Assembly (NCBI GenBank): GCA_964413265.1
Contig: CAYPRX010000054.1
Span: forward strand, 1-5,261
Source: CAVYGN01 sp964413265
Lineage (GTDB): Bacteria > Spirochaetota > Brevinematia > Brevinematales > JAOACQ01
DNA: 5,261 bases
Direction of reading: 5' to 3'
The notes beneath the pieces are model-generated. The model ran no database searches, was not told where the DNA came from, and worked only from the letters and a program-made list of their open reading frames with translations. This document shows positions 1-5,261 of the stretch, one piece after another. Position 1 is the stretch's first letter, and every line of letters begins with the position of its first letter. A program made the position numbers and the translations under genes.

Positions 1-2
1 CC

Positions 3-368
3 GCAGCAGCAGCCCTTGGCGCCTGTGTAATAGAAAAGCATTTTACTCTCAGCCGCAGGATGGAAGGTCCTGACCATAAAAATTCACTTGAGCCGGAAGA
101 GCTTTCAGCCATGATAAAAGCTATAAAGAATATTGAAATAGCATTGGGTAATGGAATTAAGCAACCCTCTTCATCAGAACTAAAAAATAAGACAGCTACA
201 AGGAAAAGTATAGTTGCCTTAAGTGATATTAAGGCCGGTGAAATTTTTACCAGTAATAATCTAACCTGTAAAAGGCCCGGGAACGGTATAAGCCCGATGG
301 AGTGGGAAAATATTCTCGGAAGAAAAGCGATTCACAGCTTTAAAAAAGATGAGCTGATAGAATTATGA
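3..368 (+). CDS. neuB: N-acetylneuraminate/legionaminate synthase, C-terminal part (partial at left edge)
   Basis: This is the last 121 codons of a NeuB-family synthase, which condenses phosphoenolpyruvate with a 6-carbon amino sugar (ManNAc or a 2,4-diacetamido analogue) to make a nonulosonic acid in the cytoplasm. The frame is open from base 3 and starts before the window; the ATG at 60 is an internal Met. Visible family signatures are EKHFTLSR just before that Met, then MEGPDHKNSLEPEEL, the end of the TIM-barrel part. The C-terminal SAF (antifreeze-like) domain follows: RKSIVALSDIKAGEIF, then KRPGNGISPMEW. The GPDHK-SLEP form is typical of NeuB/LegI; pseudaminate synthase (PseI) usually has GGPD followed by a different residue pattern, so PseI is unlikely. 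Sequence alone does not separate sialic from legionaminic synthase. The TGA stop overlaps the neuC ATG by 4 bases, indicating translational coupling. Confidence 0.93.
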   Translation, partial: AAAALGACVIEKHFTLSRRMEGPDHKNSLEPEELSAMIKAIKNIEIALGNGIKQPSSSELKNKTATRKSIVALSDIKAGEIFTSNNLTCKRPGNGISPMEWENILGRKAIHSFKKDELIEL

Positions 369-1537
369 AAAGAAAAATCTGTATCGTAACGGGAGCCCGT
401 GCAGAATATGGACTTCTCAAACCGTTGATGGACCTGATAAAAAATGATAATACTTTTGAAATACAGGTCATAGTTACCGGCACGCATTTATCTCATGAAT
501 TTGGATTAACATATAAAGAAATTGAAAATGATGGTTTTATCATAAGTGAAAAAATTGAAATCCTATTAAGCGCAGACACCCCAACAGCCATATCAAAATC
601 TATGGGACTGGCGGTCATCGGATTCAGTGAAGCATATAACAGATTAAATCCTGATTTAATAGTACTTCTTGGTGACCGTTATGAAATATTTTGTGCCAGT
701 GCATCAGCTTCAATAGCTCGAATCCCGATAGCGCATCTTCATGGAGGAGAGTTGACTGAAGGCGCAGTTGATGAAGTTTTTCGTCATTCTATTACAAAAA
801 TGAGCACTCTGCATTTTACATCTACTGAGGTTTATCGAAAAAGGGTCATACAATTAGGTGAGTCACCCGACAGAGTTTTTAATGTCGGGGCAATAGGACT
901 TGATAATATTAATAATTTAAATCTTTTATCCATGGAAAAACTTGAAAAAGAACTTGATTTTAAATTTAACAAAAGAAATTTATTAGTAACCTTTCATCCT
1001 GTAACACTTGAAAATAATACTGCTGGAAATCAATTCAGTGAGATTTTAAAAGTAGCAGATCGGCTCAAGGAAACAAATATCATTTTTACAATGGCTAATT
1101 CCGATATTTCCGGTAGGATTATTAACCAGATGATTGGTGAATATACTTCTAAAAACAATCAAAAGGCGATATCATTCATCTCGCTCGGACAATTGAAATA
1201 TTTATCAACAATGAAATATGTTGATGCGGTAGTTGGAAATTCTTCAAGCGGCATTATTGAAGCGCCATCATTTAAAATAGGCACAATAAATATAGGCGAC
1301 CGGCAGAAAGGTAGAATAAAAGCGGGGAGCGTTATTGATTGTAAACCGGATCAAAAATCCATTAATAATGCATTAAACTGTCTCTATTCTGATGAATTTC
1401 AGAAAAAACTCAAGTCCGTTCAAAATCCTTATGGTGATGGACATACTGCGGAACGGATTATTTCTGTAATAAAATCACATAATATTACAGTTCTTAAAAA
1501 GCGATTTTATGATATTAATTTCAATTTGGAAGATTAA
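365..1537 (+). CDS. neuC: NeuC-type UDP/GDP-sugar 2-epimerase (hydrolysing)
   Basis: This 390-residue protein is full length for the NeuC/LegG family. These GT-B-fold enzymes invert C2 of an NDP-N-acetylated hexosamine and release NDP, giving the free sugar (ManNAc or 2,4-diacetamido-trideoxy-mannose) used by NeuB. Visible motifs are the N-terminal nucleotide-fold segment VTGARAEYGLL (8-18), LGDRYE (102-107) and HGGELTEGAVDEVFRH (126-141). TFHPVT (209-214) has a His that aligns by position with the conserved His of WecB-type epimerases. GNSSSGIIEAP (291-301) is the nucleotide-binding signature. Asp104, Glu129 and Asp136 are candidate catalytic acids. The ATG at 365 overlaps the neuB stop as ATGA and has no strong independent Shine-Dalgarno site, so coupled translation is likely. 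Substrate (UDP-GlcNAc, UDP-diNAcBac or the GDP-linked equivalent) cannot be read from the sequence; the PtmE-like neighbour leans towards a legionaminic-type pathway. Confidence 0.93.
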   Translation: MKRKICIVTGARAEYGLLKPLMDLIKNDNTFEIQVIVTGTHLSHEFGLTYKEIENDGFIISEKIEILLSADTPTAISKSMGLAVIGFSEAYNRLNPDLIVLLGDRYEIFCASASASIARIPIAHLHGGELTEGAVDEVFRHSITKMSTLHFTSTEVYRKRVIQLGESPDRVFNVGAIGLDNINNLNLLSMEKLEKELDFKFNKRNLLVTFHPVTLENNTAGNQFSEILKVADRLKETNIIFTMANSDISGRIINQMIGEYTSKNNQKAISFISLGQLKYLSTMKYVDAVVGNSSSGIIEAPSFKIGTINIGDRQKGRIKAGSVIDCKPDQKSINNALNCLYSDEFQKKLKSVQNPYGDGHTAERIISVIKSHNITVLKKRFYDINFNLED

Positions 1538-1548
1538 TTCGGCTTATC

Positions 1549-3150
1549 TCAATGTAATTGCCGGCTTATTTTAACATATGATAATTTGATAATATTCCTT
1601 ATTTCATTTTTAAATTTATCAGGAAATAAAAATTTTTTAATCGTTAAAAACAAAGTTCTTTTTTTTGTTAAAGAATAATCCCCTGCATTGATAACAATTA
1701 TATAGTTTGGATTGCTTGGAATATAATTATTCATATTGTATTGGGGATAATTTAAAAAAACTTTATAATTTTTAATTGTTTTAAAGAATGGGAAATACTC
1801 TGCAAAACGGGTTTCATCTTTGAAGACTTTCTTAAACATACCCGTAAAACCGTAAAACTCGTTCTCATAAATATATTCAATAAAATAATCCTGGACTAAA
1901 AAAGTTGTATTATTTTTAATAATATCGCTGCTGCAGAAATTTTCCATCAGAGAAACTTGTTTCAACCATAATTTTTGATAGGACAGGCAGGCATTAAAAT
2001 CAATTATTACAAAAAATATTACAATGATACTGTAAAAATAATTTTCCAATTGTGGTCTAAATTTAAATTCGTTAAAAATAATGTTTAAACTAAAAATTAC
2101 AATAAATGAAAGGCCTAAAGTAATAAGTAACTGATGCCTGCTACTAAATCCCAGATAGTCATCAGGCCATTTCCCCACAGCTATATAAGGAAATATTCCA
2201 GCTAAAAATATAAGCAGTCCAATTATTATCAAAGAGAGATTTTCTCTTTGAGATTTATACTCTTTAAGATAATTTATTCTATTTATAATAAACATTAAAA
2301 CAAAAGCGAGTATAATTGATAAAATAACAATAATTTTCAAAGAAACAAATGGATTTATTATAATATTAATAAAGGATTGAAATAAAACCTGTATTGATTT
2401 AATTGGGAATAATATTACATTATTCATTGTTATTAAATTATAATTTCCCTTGTATAAGCCGGAAGTTTGAAAAAATAAGTCTTTTACAATCCAAAATATT
2501 ACAGGCAGAATAATGAAATCAGTATAACTAAAACCTTTCTTTACAAAGGCCATAAAATTTGTCACAGTATCTTTCTCAATATAAAAAATGTAAAAAAACA
2601 AAATTATGTAGTAGAAACAAAAAGAATTTGTAGAAAAAGCGATAATAAAACACAATAAACTTATAACCCTTAAAATCCAATTTTTACTTGATAAATAAAT
2701 TGATACTAACCAAATACCCAGGAAAAACATGCCAAAACAAAGGGAATAATGAATACTGCAAATTGGTATTCTGGAAAAATTGGCAGGAAATAACATAAAT
2801 ATGATGACTAAAAAAAAACGGGACCTTTCATCAATATATTTTATTTTATCTAGAATGCAATAGATAAAAATACCTGCAAAAAGAAAGGAAACGAATATAA
2901 GAAACCTCTCTAAATAAACACCAAAGGATACAGATAACAAAATATTATGTAAATAAGCAGGCCAGTAAAGGAAGAACCCAGAGTCTTTAAATAAATGGAT
3001 ACGAGTTGCCGGAAATTGGTTGTATAGACACCAATCATCCCAGAATAACCCTCCGTTTAATAAATATAATCCAAATGCTAGAGTATATAATGTAGCTATA
3101 ATAAAAAAATCAGAAGATTTCCTACTCATTTTAATTGAAAAACTTTTCAC
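1549..3150 (-). CDS. Polytopic membrane protein, probable GT-C-like glycosyltransferase
   Basis: I do not recognise a named family. The 533-residue product has about 10-12 hydrophobic segments between residues 14 and 388 (for example 14-32, 66-80, 82-100, 134-152, 160-190, 208-224, 269-290, 305-325, 341-358, 371-388). A mostly soluble, Lys/Tyr/Asn-rich tail of about 145 residues follows. The first predicted extracytoplasmic loop carries GGLFWDDW (33-40); an acidic pair there is the hallmark of GT-C glycosyltransferases, which use lipid-linked sugars. A second motif, FPYIAVGKWPDDY then SRHQLL (320-342), falls in a later loop. A role in adding or ligating a glycan sugar fits the locus but is inference. 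The GTG start at 3150 is preferred over the ATG at 3129 because AAGAGG lies 8 bases upstream of it. The gene is inverted relative to its neighbours, convergent with neuC, and visibly more AT-rich, which suggests separate acquisition. Confidence 0.8.
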   Translation of the reverse strand: MKSFSIKMSRKSSDFFIIATLYTLAFGLYLLNGGLFWDDWCLYNQFPATRIHLFKDSGFFLYWPAYLHNILLSVSFGVYLERFLIFVSFLFAGIFIYCILDKIKYIDERSRFFLVIIFMLFPANFSRIPICSIHYSLCFGMFFLGIWLVSIYLSSKNWILRVISLLCFIIAFSTNSFCFYYIILFFYIFYIEKDTVTNFMAFVKKGFSYTDFIILPVIFWIVKDLFFQTSGLYKGNYNLITMNNVILFPIKSIQVLFQSFINIIINPFVSLKIIVILSIILAFVLMFIINRINYLKEYKSQRENLSLIIIGLLIFLAGIFPYIAVGKWPDDYLGFSSRHQLLITLGLSFIVIFSLNIIFNEFKFRPQLENYFYSIIVIFFVIIDFNACLSYQKLWLKQVSLMENFCSSDIIKNNTTFLVQDYFIEYIYENEFYGFTGMFKKVFKDETRFAEYFPFFKTIKNYKVFLNYPQYNMNNYIPSNPNYIIVINAGDYSLTKKRTLFLTIKKFLFPDKFKNEIRNIIKLSYVKISRQLH

Positions 3151-3158
3151 AAAATATG

Positions 3159-3164
3159 CCTCTT
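3159..3164 (-). promoter_or_regulatory. Ribosome binding site fixing a GTG start
   Basis: On the minus strand the hexamer reads AAGAGG and sits 8 bases before GTG (3150-3148). It supports GTG over the in-frame ATG seven codons later as the start of the membrane-protein gene. Confidence 0.7.
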
Positions 3165-3350
3165 AATAAAAAACGAATATAACTGACTTCATTACTTGTT
3201 AACATCTTTTTACTATAGCTAAAAAATCAGAATTGCTTTCTTTGTATTTGCTCTATAGCCATATAAGCACGAAAATTAACTATCAATTATACAACAGGGA
3301 TAAGTCCATCCATGGTCATCTAGGCTGCAATACCTCTGATTCCTGTTCCA

Positions 3351-3364
3351 TAATACCAGTATTA
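3351..3364. repeat. 14-bp inverted repeat
   Basis: TAATAC and GTATTA are perfect 6-base arms around a 2-base centre (CA). The arms are too short and AT-rich for a terminator, and no T-run follows. It could be an operator for a dimeric regulator of either divergent gene, but no regulator is visible in the window, so function is unknown. Confidence 0.45.
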
Positions 3365-3370
3365 AAAACC

Positions 3371-3382
3371 ATTTCCGGAAAT
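3371..3382. repeat. 12-bp perfect palindrome
   Basis: ATTTCCGGAAAT is fully self-complementary and lies 6 bases after the 14-bp inverted repeat, in the same divergent spacer. The pairing of two dyads could mark a protein-binding region; chance occurrence is also possible in 390 bases of AT-rich DNA. Confidence 0.45.
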
Positions 3383-3530
3383 TCTTTTCTTGATTTATTT
3401 TAAGAAATAACAGCTATTTGATCAATTTTTTCAAAGTTAAATAAAGTTGCAATTGATGTTTTGTGAACAAATACTATTATTAAAAGCTTATTTATACATT
3501 TAGGTAATTATTTTTTTATTTATAATAATA

Positions 3531-3539
3531 TGCTATAAT
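3531..3539 (+). promoter_or_regulatory. Extended -10 promoter for the nucleotidyltransferase gene
   Basis: The sequence TGCTATAAT is a perfect match to the extended -10 consensus TGnTATAAT of housekeeping sigma factors. No good -35 hexamer lies 16-18 bases upstream (the region is a T7 tract and AT-rich), which extended -10 promoters tolerate. A transcript would begin near 3545-3547. This gives the genes after the inverted insert their own promoter, as expected if read-through from neuC is blocked or weakened. The predicted start lies just downstream of the ATG at 3543, so it argues for the later ATG at 3579. A second TATAAT at 3521-3526 lacks the TG extension. Confidence 0.6.
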
Positions 3540-3542
3540 AAA

Positions 3543-4649
3543 ATGCTGCAACGGGAAACTCATTTTTGGGATCAGGGAATGTTAAATCAAGATATATTTA
3601 TTTCCAAATCGGATTCTGTTAAAAATGCTTTAAAGAAATTGGATCAAACTGCTGAAAAAACCCTCATTGTCGTTGACGAAAACAAAAAACTTCTTGGGGC
3701 ATTAACTGACGGTGACATCAGACGTTATATTTTAAAAGGCGATGATATTGAAAAACCTATAAACGGTATTTATAATTCAAATCCTGTTTTTATTATTGAT
3801 TTTGATTATACAGAAGCTATGGCAAAAGAGCTTTTTCTAAAATTTAAAATTGAGCTTATACCAGTTGTTGATAAAAATAAGAATATAGTTGATCTTATTA
3901 CCTGGGACAAATTGTTTTCAGGAAAATTGAAGAATTTGAGGAAATATGGTGCTATCGATGTACCTGTTGTAATTATGTCAGGCGGAAAAGGCACAAGGAT
4001 GGAACCTTTTACCAGAGTCCTTCCGAAATCACTAATCCCGGTCGGAAATAAGACAATCCTGGAAATGATCATTGATGAATTCCGTAATTTCGGAATTAAT
4101 CGTTTTATTTTTACCCTTAATTATAAAGGCAGCATGATAGAGGCTTATTTTAAAAGCATTGAAAAAAATTATGATATCCAGTATATCTGGGAAAAGGATT
4201 TTCTAGGGACAGCGGGAAGCTTAAACCTGGTAAAAGATATTGTACAGGATACCTTTATAGTTTCAAACTGTGATGTAATTGTAAAGGCCAATTATCAGGA
4301 TGGAATAAATTTTCATCGTTCACATAATGCTTCTCTGACTTTACTTTCATCAATACAGCACTTTAAAATACCATACGGCGTTGTTAATTTTAAGAATGGC
4401 GGGGAAGTAACTGAAATAATTGAGAAGCCTGAGTACACTAATACAATAAACACCGGGGTCTATATCCTGGAAAAATCATGCCTCGATCTGATTCCTGATA
4501 ACACTGTAATGGATATGCCGATATTAATTGAAAAGCTCCTAAAATCGGGCAAAAAAGTTCTGACATATCCGATAAATGAGCATGATTATATCGATATCGG
4601 GCAATGGGATGAGTATAAAAAGACTATTGATAAACTGACTTTGATATAG
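3543..4649 (+). CDS. ptmE: CBS-domain sugar-phosphate nucleotidyltransferase, PtmE-like (start probably 3579)
   Basis: The product joins a pair of CBS domains (about residues 17-130, with VVDENKKLLGALTDGDIRR at 43-61) to an NTP-transferase domain (141-368). The catalytic domain shows SGGKGTR (146-152), PKSLIPVGNK (161-170), LGTAG (221-225), the metal-site NCD (242-244), EKP (294-296), NTG (303-305) and DIG (351-353). It should make an NDP-sugar from NTP and a sugar-1-phosphate. C. jejuni PtmE, with this architecture and position beside neuB2/neuC2, is reported as a GlcN-1-phosphate guanylyltransferase of the legionaminic pathway; base and sugar here are inferred. The CBS pair may sense an adenosine nucleotide. 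The longest frame starts at ATG 3543, but there is no Shine-Dalgarno site there and the promoter overlaps it. ATG 3579 (Met13; 356 residues) follows GGGA 7 bases upstream and better fits usual family N-termini. The stop is 11 bases before the next gene. Confidence 0.88.
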   Translation: MLQRETHFWDQGMLNQDIFISKSDSVKNALKKLDQTAEKTLIVVDENKKLLGALTDGDIRRYILKGDDIEKPINGIYNSNPVFIIDFDYTEAMAKELFLKFKIELIPVVDKNKNIVDLITWDKLFSGKLKNLRKYGAIDVPVVIMSGGKGTRMEPFTRVLPKSLIPVGNKTILEMIIDEFRNFGINRFIFTLNYKGSMIEAYFKSIEKNYDIQYIWEKDFLGTAGSLNLVKDIVQDTFIVSNCDVIVKANYQDGINFHRSHNASLTLLSSIQHFKIPYGVVNFKNGGEVTEIIEKPEYTNTINTGVYILEKSCLDLIPDNTVMDMPILIEKLLKSGKKVLTYPINEHDYIDIGQWDEYKKTIDKLTLI

Positions 4650-4654
4650 AGGAG
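4650..4654 (+). promoter_or_regulatory. Ribosome binding site deciding a TTG start
   Basis: AGGAG, starting directly after the TAG stop of the nucleotidyltransferase gene, lies 6 bases upstream of TTG 4661-4663. It is a near-ideal Shine-Dalgarno site and fixes the TTG as the start of the following gene. Confidence 0.8.
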
Positions 4655-4660
4655 ATATTC

Positions 4661-5261
4661 TTGAAATTTTTAATAATTGGCCTTGGATCAATGGGGAAAA
4701 GAAGAATCCGCTGCCTGAAAGCCTTGGGTATTAAGGAAATATACGGCTTTGATAAGCGTGAAGATAGGGTTGTAGAAGTTAAAGAAAAATATTCGATAGC
4801 TGCTTTTACCTCATTTGATAAAGCAGTACAAAATGTAAAACCTGATGCTTTAATAATATCTGTTCCTCCGAATATTCAGATTGAATATATAAGGTTTGCA
4901 ATATTAAATAAAATCCACTATTTTATTGAAGCAAGTGTTTTAGATGATGGGATGACGGAAACTATTGAAATGATGAGAAATATTCCCATTATCGCAGCTC
5001 CTTCAGCGACTATGTGGTTTCATCCAGCTGTTAAATTAATTTTTGAAATTTTAAAAGACAATGAACTTGGAAAGATATCAAATATATTATTACATTCAGG
5101 ACAGTACCTCCCGGATTGGCATAGTTATGAAAATGTCAGTGAATACTATGTATCTAATCCTTTAACCGGCGGAGCTAGAGAAATTGTCCCTTTCGAGTTA
5201 ACCTGGTTTACATTAGTTTTTGGTTTCCCTCGGAGAGTAGCAGGCAATTATCGAAAAACAA
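4661..5261 (+). CDS. Gfo/Idh/MocA-type oxidoreductase, N-terminal part (partial at right edge)
   Basis: A frame opening at TTG 4661 runs without a stop to the window end (200 codons). The N-terminus MKFLIIGLGSMGKRRIRCL (1-19) is a Rossmann dinucleotide-binding fold with the glycine motif GLGSMG. An acidic residue after the second strand (YGFDKRED, 28-35) fits NAD preference. The segment PDALIISVPPNIQIEY (61-76) is typical of Gfo/Idh/MocA proteins. Where these usually carry EKP, this protein has EAS (90-92). In GGAREIVPFELTWFTLVFG (170-188) the usual Asp and His of the catalytic helix are absent. It is co-transcribed with the nucleotidyltransferase (11-base gap). Its position matches ptmF, which follows ptmE in C. 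jejuni, so a supporting role in amino-sugar or nonulosonate synthesis is likely, but the reaction is unknown. Most Gfo/Idh/MocA enzymes exceed 300 residues, so roughly a third or more of the gene lies beyond the window. Confidence 0.85.
   Translation, partial: MKFLIIGLGSMGKRRIRCLKALGIKEIYGFDKREDRVVEVKEKYSIAAFTSFDKAVQNVKPDALIISVPPNIQIEYIRFAILNKIHYFIEASVLDDGMTETIEMMRNIPIIAAPSATMWFHPAVKLIFEILKDNELGKISNILLHSGQYLPDWHSYENVSEYYVSNPLTGGAREIVPFELTWFTLVFGFPRRVAGNYRKT

Larger units (their letters stand above)
3151..3530. other. Intergenic spacer between divergent genes
   Basis: About 390 bases between the minus-strand membrane-protein gene and the plus-strand nucleotidyltransferase hold no credible coding frame on either strand; all are broken by frequent stops. 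The stretch is AT-rich except for a less AT-rich patch at roughly 3292-3380, which contains small palindromes. It must hold the promoter for the minus-strand gene. I find only weak candidates: a minus-strand TATAAT at 3291-3286 and a TTGATA at 3286-3281, neither with a good partner at proper spacing. The plus-strand promoter is at the right end and is listed separately. Confidence 0.6.

Noticed and set aside
60..368. Separate small gene beginning at ATG 60
   Set aside because: The same frame is open back to base 3 and encodes the conserved NeuB stretch EKHFTLSR just upstream, so the ATG is an internal codon of a gene cut by the window edge.
1531..1549. Possible terminator hairpin after neuC (AGAT-AA pairing with TTATCT)
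   Set aside because: The stem is six A/T-rich pairs with a bulge, and no T-run follows on either strand.
3281..3291. Promoter elements for the minus-strand gene (TATAAT and TTGATA)
   Set aside because: Each lacks a convincing partner hexamer at 16-18 bases, and both are common by chance in such AT-rich DNA, so no promoter feature is called.
3293..3347. Inverted arms AACAGG and CCTGTT 43 bases apart
   Set aside because: Six-base arms with a long unstructured loop are expected by chance; no RNA gene structure is evident.
3320..3361. Minus-strand peptide YWYYGTGIRGIAA, faintly like a transposase helix-turn-helix segment
   Set aside because: Only 13 codons between two stops, with no continuation in other frames that I recognise. 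Too short to call a relic of an insertion sequence.
3806..4072. 88-codon open frame on the minus strand
   Set aside because: It lies wholly inside the nucleotidyltransferase gene, whose frame carries clear family motifs there. The minus-strand product resembles nothing and has no Shine-Dalgarno site that I can see.

Overview
The window is a piece of a nonulosonic (sialic/legionaminic-type) acid biosynthesis locus from an AT-rich bacterium. The genes have Shine-Dalgarno sites, ATG/GTG/TTG starts and tight operon spacing. The sequence alone does not fix a phylum. It shows no rRNA, tRNA, CRISPR array or recognisable transposase.

Layout: (1) 3-368, plus strand: the 3' end of a neuB-type synthase gene, entering from the left edge. 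(2) 365-1537, plus strand: a complete neuC-type hydrolysing NDP-sugar 2-epimerase, overlapping neuB by ATGA. (3) 1549-3150, minus strand: a very AT-rich gene for a polytopic membrane protein, probably a GT-C-like glycosyltransferase, convergent with neuC across an 11-bp gap. (4) 3151-3542: an AT-rich spacer with small palindromes and a strong extended -10 at its right end. (5) 3543 (more probably 3579) to 4649, plus strand: a sugar-phosphate nucleotidyltransferase with an N-terminal CBS-domain pair, PtmE-like. (6) 4661 to the right edge, plus strand: a TTG-started Gfo/Idh/MocA-type oxidoreductase, incomplete, with unusual catalytic motifs.

Together the plus-strand genes look like a pathway that makes an activated nucleotide-sugar precursor (nucleotidyltransferase), epimerises and hydrolyses an NDP-HexNAc (NeuC), and condenses the product with phosphoenolpyruvate (NeuB). 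As I recall it, the order neuB2-neuC2-ptmE-ptmF is that of the Campylobacter jejuni flagellar legionaminic acid cluster, where GDP-linked intermediates are used. The same order is kept here apart from the inverted membrane-protein gene between neuC and the ptmE-like gene. That favours a legionaminic-type product over plain N-acetylneuraminate, but this is inference from context. The cytidylyltransferase and the dehydratase/aminotransferase/acetyltransferase genes, if present, lie outside the window.

I found no clearly undescribed system. The points most worth a second look are the inverted glycosyltransferase-like gene splitting the cluster, the non-canonical active-site motifs of the terminal oxidoreductase, and a promoter whose predicted transcript starts inside the nominal first codons of the nucleotidyltransferase.
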